This document shows positions 33,412 to 38,595 of a DNA stretch of 38,595 bases, piece by piece. This DNA comes from JANQEA01 sp964530075 (GTDB lineage: Bacteria; Bipolaricaulota; Bipolaricaulia; UBA7950; UBA9294). The translations under genes were made by a program, and so were the position numbers. The stretch is taken from contig CAZGXU010000018.1 in the NCBI GenBank assembly GCA_964530075.1, positions 1 through 38,595 on the forward strand, in the 5' to 3' direction. Below the pieces are notes generated by a model. The model did not search any database and was not told the origin of the DNA. It was given only the letters and a program-made list of their open reading frames with translations. Position 1 is the stretch's first letter, and every line of letters starts with the position of its first letter.

Positions 33412-33442
33412 CCCTCCCCCTTCCACAGCGTTGCCTGCAGCC

Positions 33443-33471
33443 ATCCTAGGGACTTCGGGCGCGTCTGCCAA
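33443..33471 (-). promoter_or_regulatory. Promoter of the gene at 33411
   Basis: On the minus strand TTGGCA (33471-33466), 17-base spacer, TAGGAT (33448-33443). Confidence 0.55.
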
Positions 33472-33552
33472 GCGCGCGGCGCCCCTCCTTTCGCCCGCGG
33501 CAGTTGCCCGGGCCGGCCCGAACCCCCAGAATGAACCACGGAGGTGCGTCCA

Positions 33553-34020
33553 GTGCGCAGATCGCTCATCGTCGTCACGGCAGGGCTGATTCTGCTGATC
33601 GCCGCCCATCCCGCGCTTGCCGCGACTTCTCGTGAGGCGGCCGTCGAGCTCCTCGGCGGCACGCTGGGCGGCATCGCGGGGGTCGGTCTCGGGATCGCCG
33701 CGATCGGCAGCATCGCTCCGAATCTCGAAGCGCGCGCCGCGCGGGTCGCGACGGTCATCTCCGCCGTCACCCTCAGCGGAGGGCTCGGCGCGGCCGCCGG
33801 CGTCCTGGTAACTGGCAAGATCCTTGACGCGAGGGGAAACGCGGCCGCCTGTCTTCTCGGGGGACTCGCGGGAGGTCTGGTCAGCGCATGCATCGAGCCG
33901 CTCCTCTACCTGCTCGGCGTCCCGGAGGGGACCACCGAGTTCCTCGGCCTCGCGCTCCTCCCGATTGTCCCGGCCGCCGGCGCCACGATCGGGTTCAACC
34001 GGAGCGCCGATCCGGGATAG
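33553..34020 (+). CDS. Glycine-rich membrane protein, unknown function
   Basis: A 155-residue protein with an N-terminal signal or anchor (SLIVVTAGLILLIAAHPALA) and three further hydrophobic stretches with glycine-zipper patterns (LLGGTLGGIAGVGLGIAAIG, GGLGAAAGVLVTG, CLLGGLAGGLVSACIEPLLY). Such patterns pack helices tightly in membranes. The start is GTG 33553, eight bases from CGGAGG; an in-frame GTG at 33544 is less well placed. Divergent from the gene at 33411. No family recognised. Confidence 0.72.
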   Translation: MRRSLIVVTAGLILLIAAHPALAATSREAAVELLGGTLGGIAGVGLGIAAIGSIAPNLEARAARVATVISAVTLSGGLGAAAGVLVTGKILDARGNAAACLLGGLAGGLVSACIEPLLYLLGVPEGTTEFLGLALLPIVPAAGATIGFNRSADPG

Positions 34021-34063
34021 ACCGTCGCGGCGGACTCACCGGTCCACCCGCCAGCACGGACGG

Positions 34064-34756
34064 CTACTCCGTCGGTCCGACCCCGAACGTCCACCCGAGA
34101 AGCGACGAGACCGCCGTCGCGGTGTCCTCGACGATGACCCCCGCTTCGGACACGTCCGCTTGGAGCAAGTCCGGGTCGGAGTGGAGTGCGATCTGCCCTT
34201 CCGGCGTCGCCGCGTAGAAGACGACGCCTTCGGGGAGCGCGAGGTCCTCCCCGATCGCCGCGCTGAACGAGTCGAGAAACAGCGAAACGCCCAGGGCCCC
34301 GACGACCCGACCGTCCGACGTGACCGGCACCGCGGACACCATCGACACCTTTCCGGTCGATCGGCTGACCAGGAAGTAGCCGGTGGCGATCTGGCCCGAC
34401 ATCACGACCGGGAAGTAGGCGCGGTCCGAGAGGTTCGCGCTCGCTTCCCCTTCGTCCACGGTGTAGTACGAGCCATCGGGCAACAGGAACCAGGTCGCCA
34501 TCGGCAGGCTCGCCTCCTGGAACGCCTCCAACAGGCCGAACATCCCATCCCAATCGTCCGCCTTCACCGGAGCCGTCGCCGCCAGGACGACCATCGTCCG
34601 GATCAGCCCCTCGACGTACGTCTCGGTCAGTCCGACCGCCGCGTTTGCGGCGACCTGCGCGCAGTCGTCCATCGTCGGCTCCGAGTCGGCGCAGCCGGCG
34701 AACGGAACAGCGACCAGCAGCAGTGCGATCCCGAACCAAATCCACGTTTGCCTCAT
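34064..34756 (-). CDS. Cache-domain lipoprotein
   Basis: A 230-residue lipoprotein (signal ending VPFAGC) whose mature part fits a Cache-type sensor: helix, then FLLPDGSYYTVDEGEASANL, SDRAYFPVVMSGQ, GYFLVSRSTGKVSMVSAVPV and VVGALGVSLFLDSFS. Cache domains bind small ligands outside the cell, usually as part of a chemoreceptor or kinase. Here no transmembrane or signalling part follows, so it may act as a binding protein for another receptor. ATG 34756 has AAAGGAG upstream. Convergent with the glycine-rich protein. Confidence 0.82.
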   Translation of the reverse strand: MRQTWIWFGIALLLVAVPFAGCADSEPTMDDCAQVAANAAVGLTETYVEGLIRTMVVLAATAPVKADDWDGMFGLLEAFQEASLPMATWFLLPDGSYYTVDEGEASANLSDRAYFPVVMSGQIATGYFLVSRSTGKVSMVSAVPVTSDGRVVGALGVSLFLDSFSAAIGEDLALPEGVVFYAATPEGQIALHSDPDLLQADVSEAGVIVEDTATAVSSLLGWTFGVGPTE

Positions 34757-34912
34757 CCGCGACTCCTTTCCGACGGAACGAAATGCGCCGGCGGCCCGGC
34801 GCACGTTCGCCATCGAGCGGCCCCAATGTAGGAGGACGCCCGGCGAGCTGTCAACGCCGGCGGTGGGCGCGCCTCCCCGTGAGGCCTCAGCGGGCGGGCG
34901 GCCGCATCCTGC

Positions 34913-34941
34913 TTGGCCGAGGTCCCGATTGCTGATAGGAT
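34913..34941 (+). promoter_or_regulatory. Promoter of the DNase-I-fold gene
   Basis: TTGGCC (34913-34918), 17-base spacer, TAGGAT (34936-34941). Leader about 17 bases with GGAAGGAGGGGG. Confidence 0.6.
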
Positions 34942-34964
34942 CTCGTCACCGGGAAGGAGGGGGC

Positions 34965-35933
34965 ATGAGACGAACGATATTCGTCATCCTGTTCATCCTG
35001 TTGACGGCCTCGGTGGGCGCTGCCGCGCTCGAGTCGCTCACCGTCTGCAGTTTCGACACCAACGAGCTGGGGTACTCCGCGGAGAAGGACGTCCGGGCGC
35101 TGGCGCACGTCCTCGCCGGCTACGACATCGTGGTGGTCCAGGGGATCGTGGCGCCTCCGTATGAAGGGGCGTTTCCCAACGGGGATCCGTATCGGCCCGA
35201 CGCGGAGGTCGCCGAGTTCTTCGACGAGATGACGGACCGCTGGGGGTACGCGTACGTCCTCTCGGAGGAGGACACCGGAAGGCGTCTGATCAACCACAGC
35301 AACGAGCCGTGGACGGAGTGGTACGTCGTCTTCTACGACCCCGCGAAGCTGGAACCGGCCGCCGGTCTGCCCCGGGCGTTCCTCGCCGAGGACGTGACCG
35401 CGAACCCCGTCTTCGATCGGGTCCCGTATGCCGTTTCGCTCCGCCGCATCGAGACGGGATTCGACTTCGTCCTGATCTCGGTCCACCTGCACGAGGGGGA
35501 GAAGGAGGAAGACCGGGCGAAGCGCGCGACGGAGCTGGGGGCGATCGTGGACTGGATCGACGGCCAGACGACCGGAGAGACGGAGTACATCATCGTCGGG
35601 AACATGCAGTTCGCCGACTGCGGCGAGATCCTCACCTGTGCGCCGAGCGGGTGGCGGTTCCTCAACCCGACCTACGGCGGCGATTGTCTCGCCACCGACG
35701 CGACGCTCGCGCCGAACCGGCCGTATGACGGAATCCTCTTCACCCAGAGGGTCGAAGTCGACCACGCCTTCGGCCTGCGCGTCATCGATCTGGTCACCGG
35801 CCTCGCCGCGATCTGGGACCCGTTTGGCGAACCGATCGAGACCGCGTACGGGGATCTCGGATTCGTCCGTCGGATCTCCGATCACAACCCGATCGTCTTC
35901 CGGTTCCAGCTTGCCTCGGGGGACTGGGACTAG
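34965..35933 (+). CDS. Secreted endonuclease/exonuclease/phosphatase-fold protein, altered active site
   Basis: A 322-residue protein with a signal peptide (MRRTIFVILFILLTASVGAA) and an EEP (DNase-I-like) fold. Family positions can be followed: first strand LTVCSFDTNELG (usual Asn replaced by Asp), DIVVVQGI (usual QE, here QG, loss of the metal-binding Glu), ISVHLHEG (His kept), YIIVGNMQFAD (usual GDxN, here GNxQ) and RRISDHNPIVFRF (SDH kept). So the base His and SDH remain while the metal Glu and the Asp/Asn pair are changed. It may be a non-catalytic binding protein or use another chemistry. Strong ribosome binding site and promoter. Confidence 0.8.
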   Translation: MRRTIFVILFILLTASVGAAALESLTVCSFDTNELGYSAEKDVRALAHVLAGYDIVVVQGIVAPPYEGAFPNGDPYRPDAEVAEFFDEMTDRWGYAYVLSEEDTGRRLINHSNEPWTEWYVVFYDPAKLEPAAGLPRAFLAEDVTANPVFDRVPYAVSLRRIETGFDFVLISVHLHEGEKEEDRAKRATELGAIVDWIDGQTTGETEYIIVGNMQFADCGEILTCAPSGWRFLNPTYGGDCLATDATLAPNRPYDGILFTQRVEVDHAFGLRVIDLVTGLAAIWDPFGEPIETAYGDLGFVRRISDHNPIVFRFQLASGDWD

Positions 35934-35966
35934 GACGGCAGCGACCGATCCTCGAAAGGAAGGGAC

Positions 35967-36047
35967 ATGACCCCGATCGTCATCCTGGCATTGATCGCCG
36001 TCGCTCTGGCGACGCTCGTCCTGCTCGGCCTCGGCGCGGTGCAGTAG
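35967..36047 (+). CDS. 26-residue single-helix membrane peptide
   Basis: MTPIVILALIAVALATLVLL followed by GLGAVQ: one hydrophobic helix covering nearly the whole peptide. AAAGGAAGGG stands before the ATG. It begins 33 bases after the DNase-I-fold gene on the same strand and may be its operon partner. Similar in plan, not in sequence, to the peptide at 30890-30976. Confidence 0.5.
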   Translation: MTPIVILALIAVALATLVLLGLGAVQ

Positions 36048-36085
36048 ACGACATGTGCGATGCCGCAGGGCGAAGGCCCCTCGGT

Positions 36086-36649
36086 CTACCGCCCGCGGAA
36101 ACGCTCCTCTCGCCACGGGTCGCCGACATCGTGGTAGCCGCGCTCCTCCCAGAAGCCCCGTCGCCGCTCGGTGAGAAACCGCAGCTCCGTCAGGTACTTG
36201 GCGTACTTCCACGCGTAGAGGGATGGAACGACCAGGCGGAGGGGACACCCGTGCTCGGGCCGGAGGGGCTCCCCGTTCATCCGTGTCGCGACCAGACTGT
36301 CCTCGGCGATGAAGCGCTCGTACGGGACGCCGGTCGTATACCCCTCGCGGCAGACCGCCAGAACCCACGTGACGCCCGGGAGCGGCATCGCGAGATCGGT
36401 GAGGGTTCGCGTCGCGATCCCCTCCCACTCCACATCCTTGACGCTCCAACGCGTCACGCAGTGGAAGTCCCGCGTCACGGCGATCCGAGGCAGAGCCACG
36501 AGGTCCGCCCACGTCAACTCGCGCTCGTTCGCCACCGCACCGGTGAGAAGGAGCCGAGCTTCGGACAAGTCGATCGGGGGAACGTGCGCGATGTCGTAGA
36601 CGATCGGTTCGTCGATCCACCGTTGTCCAGGAGGGAGTCGCTCGGTCAT
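36086..36649 (-). CDS. Cytoplasmic sulfite-oxidase-fold molybdopterin protein (YuiH type)
   Basis: A 187-residue single-domain protein with the Mo-cofactor fold of sulfite oxidase. Cys64 in RDFHCVTRWSVKDVEWEGI is the expected Mo ligand. Other blocks: LLLTGAVANERELTWADLVA, CREGYTTGVPYERFIAEDSL, LRPEHGCPLRLVVPSLYAWKYAKYL and FWEERGYHDVGDPW. Unlike the relative at 27457 it has no signal peptide, so it should work in the cytoplasm, as the poorly known YuiH-like group. Start uncertain: ATG 36649 suits the family, but no ribosome binding site is seen; an ATG at 36709 is in frame. Confidence 0.88.
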   Translation of the reverse strand: MTERLPPGQRWIDEPIVYDIAHVPPIDLSEARLLLTGAVANERELTWADLVALPRIAVTRDFHCVTRWSVKDVEWEGIATRTLTDLAMPLPGVTWVLAVCREGYTTGVPYERFIAEDSLVATRMNGEPLRPEHGCPLRLVVPSLYAWKYAKYLTELRFLTERRRGFWEERGYHDVGDPWREERFRGR

Positions 36650-36777
36650 GACGGCACCAGCGTACAGCGGGGAGCGCTCCGTGTGCAACGCCCGGTCGAA
36701 CGATATCATCGAATCCCCACGTCCGCTACACGAAAGCGTCGCTCTTCGGAACCACGATCGGTCGGAGGTGGAGAGAA

Positions 36778-37172
36778 TGGACTACAGATTCAATTACGTG
36801 CGACTTCTGGTTGACAACTACCGCGGCGCTTACCGGTTCTACCGCGACGTCATGGGGATGAAGGCTCACCGCGGCGACGTCGACTCGGATTACGCGGAGT
36901 TCGAGGCGCCCGGCGTTCGCCTGGCCCTCTTCCAGCGCGCTCGCATGGTCGACGCGCTCGGCATCCCCGAGCCGGAGGGCGAGGGGCGGGGACACGTCGC
37001 GCTCGTCTTCGCCGTCGACGACGTCGACGCGGCCCACAGGGAACTCGAGAGCAAGGGCGTCCGATTCGTCGTGTCGCCGCGGACCCACGAGGATTGGGAC
37101 ATTCGCACTGCGCACTTCCACGACCCCGACGGGAACGTCGTCGAGATCAACCAGCGACTGAAGCGGGATTGA
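36778..37172 (+). CDS. Glyoxalase/bleomycin-resistance (VOC) family protein
   Basis: A 131-residue VOC-fold protein: two beta-alpha-beta-beta-beta units, YVRLLVDNYRGAYRFYRDVM at the start and HVALVFAVDDVDAAHRELES in the second half, ending in the metal-site block AHFHDPDGNVVEINQ with its Glu. The substrate cannot be inferred. GGAGGTGGAGAGA precedes the ATG. The UroD-family gene follows after 65 bases on the same strand. Confidence 0.9.
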
Positions 37173-37237
37173 CCCGCGGCCGCGTTGCCGTCGCGTCCGA
37201 TCTCGCGGAGAATCACTGGTGCGCTGAGGAGCGAGCG

Positions 37238-38404
37238 ATGGCCCTGACATCCCGTGAGCGAGTCCTTGCTGCGATTCATCACGAGGAGCCGGACCGCGTC
37301 CCGATCGTCCTCGGGGTCAGCAACGCCACCAGCATGAAGATGCGGCCGTACCGGGCGCTGAAGCGGTCGATCGGCGTGGTGGCCGAGGACAAGTACCTCT
37401 ACGATTGGCCCGAGCTGGGGACCGCGGCACCGGATGAGGAGACGATGATCCGGCTCCGCAGCGACGTCCGCGGTGTCCTCGATCGCGAGCCGGCATCGGT
37501 CCTCGAACGGAACAGGAACCGCGAGCCGCACACTCCGTTCATCGACTCGTGGGGCTCGGGGCAGAGGGAGATCCAGGCCGGCGTCTGGTTCCCGGGCGTT
37601 CATCCCCTGGCGGACACGACGTCGATCGACGACATCGAGCGCTACCCCTGACCGGACATGGACGACCCGAGCCGGGTGGCCCACGTGCGGGCGGAGGCCG
37701 AGCGGCTGGCCGGGCGGAACGAGTACGCGATCCTGGCGACGCCCTGGCTTTTGTTTCCCCTCGAGCGCGCCTTCGCCATGCAGGGGATGGACACGTTCCT
37801 CCTCCACATGATCTCCCACCCGGAGTTCGCCGTCGCCCTGCTGCGGAGGATCGCGGAAGCCTGCAAGGCGCTGATGGGCAACTTCCTCCGCGAGATCGGC
37901 GGGGGGGACATCGACATCATCAAGATCGGGGACGATCTGGGCACCCAGGAGAGCCTGCTGATGTCGCCGGCGATGTACCGCGAGTTGCTCAAGCCGATCC
38001 ACGCCGACTTCATCGCGTTTATCAAGGAGCGGACCGACGCGAAGGTTCTGTTCCACACGGACGGCGACGTCTTCCCGCTGATCGAGGACTTCATCGAGAT
38101 CGGGGTGGACATCCTCAACCCGATCCAGACGTCCGCCGGGAAGATGTCGAACCTCGAGGAGCTGAAGCGTCGGTACGGAAGGGACCTCGTCTTCTGCGGC
38201 GGGATCGACACCCACCACTGCCTGCCGAGCGGGACCCCCGAGGAAGTGCGGCAGGAAGTCAAGCGGGTGATCGGGATCCTGGCGCCGGGCGGGGGGTATC
38301 TTCTCTCCTCGGTCCACACGATTATGGACGGCGTCCCGCCGGAGAACGTCCTCGCCATGGTCGACGCCGTGGAGGAGTTCGGGCATTACCCGATCGCCGC
38401 CTGA
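37238..38404 (+). pseudogene. UroD-family gene with one in-frame TGA
   Basis: The reading frame encodes a 388-codon protein of the uroporphyrinogen decarboxylase/cobalamin methyltransferase superfamily: TSRERVLAAIHHEEPDRVPI at the start, ADTTSIDDIERYP, then TGA at 37649-37651 (codon 138), then PDMDDPSRVAHVRAEAERLA in the same frame. DIDIIKIGDDLGTQESLLMS, VLFHTDGDVFPLIEDFIEIG, ILNPIQ, FCGGIDTHHCLPSGTPEEV follow. Relatives usually read YPWPD here, so TGA replaces a Trp codon (TGG to TGA). All else is intact and well biased. It is either a fresh nonsense mutation, a sequencing error or readthrough. The Cys ligands of MtaA-type zinc sites are not seen, so the substrate is open. GAGGAG precedes ATG 37238. 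Confidence 0.85.
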
Positions 38405-38417
38405 CCGGCATCCCGCG

Positions 38418-38595
38418 TCATCGGCGCGCGTTCGGCCGGACAGACGCCGTCCCCGGCGCCCGCGTGGAGAAGACCCCTCGCGGCACGTCGTCGAGAGACG
38501 GCACGACCTTCAGTCGAAGCGGCCCCGCCCGGTGAAGATGGAACAGAAGGACGATGTGCGAGAAGCCGTCGAGGTCGTCGAGCCCCTCCTCGAAC
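38418..38595 (-). pseudogene. TrmO/TsaA-like gene, 3' truncated, cut by window edge
   Basis: The visible 58 codons on the minus strand read FEEGLDDLDGFSHIVLLFHL and on through VVPSLDDVPRGVFSTRAP, then GTASVRPNARR and TGA. This matches the TrmO (TsaA) family, which N6-methylates t6A37 of tRNA, where FSHI and RGVFATRSPxRPNPIG are landmarks. After RAP the family sequence breaks off: five extra residues, RPN recognisable, then a stop where about 60 more residues are expected. The end abuts the UroD-family gene. The 5' part lies beyond the window. Confidence 0.65.

Noticed and set aside
37649..37651. TGA reassigned to Trp
   Set aside because: Several intact genes in the window end in TGA, including uvrB whose TGA overlaps the uvrA start, so a changed genetic code is not supported.
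1..38595. CRISPR arrays, tRNA/rRNA genes, insertion sequences, phage genes
   Set aside because: I looked for regular direct repeats, cloverleaf structures, transposase-like proteins and integrases and saw none.

Overview
This is a GC-rich bacterial window (roughly 65% GC by eye, with strong G/C preference at third codon positions). It is densely packed with mostly single-copy chromosomal genes on both strands. The UvrA/UvrB pair, Pcm, threonine aldolase and Shine-Dalgarno-led starts (GGAGG-type) show a bacterium. Predicted secreted beta-rich proteins with N-terminal signal peptides, and lipoproteins with lipoboxes, suggest a diderm. I cannot assign a phylum firmly. The mix of a TrmY-like tRNA methyltransferase (mainly archaeal), UroD-family methyltransferase-like genes, PKD lipoproteins and many unique secreted proteins made me think of Bipolaricaulota/Acetothermia, but that is only a guess. 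Ten Ns at 1667-1676 mark a scaffold join. The 1.6 kb left of it looks lower in GC and may not belong to the same molecule.

Layout. 365-1216: secreted protein with a FlgD/T9SS-like C-terminal Ig fold. 1734-2981: secreted beta-rich protein. 3234-5877: trmY-DUF2007 fusion, pcm and threonine aldolase. 6037-8475: a three-gene unit for an outer-membrane-like protein and two PKD lipoproteins. 15461 down to 8539 on the minus strand: radical SAM protein, acylphosphatase, uvrB-uvrA (4-base ATGA overlap) and a secreted protein. 15552-16102: a 50-residue coiled-coil protein and a decayed SCP2-like gene. 16359-20444: secreted metallo-beta-lactamase-fold protein, M20 peptidase, free-methionine-R-sulfoxide reductase and an Eis-like acetyltransferase. 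20612-23446: MFS transporter with a perfect dyad in its leader, nitroreductase and stand-alone B3/B4 tRNA-editing protein. 23683-25544: nucleoside hydrolase plus ribokinase, a ribonucleoside salvage pair. 25582-27176: MtfA-type peptidase and GyrI-like protein. 27457-29738: a sulfite-oxidase-fold molybdoenzyme, a 104-residue three-helix cytochrome-b-like protein, an NfeD-like protein and an outer-membrane-like protein. 29987-30755: YHS protein and DJ-1/PfpI protein. 31356-32883: two paralogous membrane-anchored DOMON proteins. 32950-36047: secreted/membrane proteins, a Cache lipoprotein, a DNase-I-fold protein with altered catalytic residues and a 26-residue membrane peptide. 36086-38595: a second sulfite-oxidase-fold protein, a glyoxalase-fold protein, a UroD-family gene interrupted by one in-frame TGA, and a truncated TrmO/TsaA-like gene.

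Themes. The right third (27-37 kb) is unusually rich in redox proteins: two Mo-cofactor enzymes, a mini cytochrome b and two predicted heme-b DOMON domains. A methionine-sulfoxide reductase lies nearby. An envelope electron-transfer or oxidative-repair system is a reasonable hypothesis, but nothing in the sequence proves the partners interact. Promoters of the form TTGnCn-N16/17-TAnnnT can be read before many genes. At several starts (trmY, pcm, M20 peptidase, uvrB) the -10 box lies only 5-11 bases from the start codon, which implies leaderless or near-leaderless mRNAs alongside ordinary SD-led ones.
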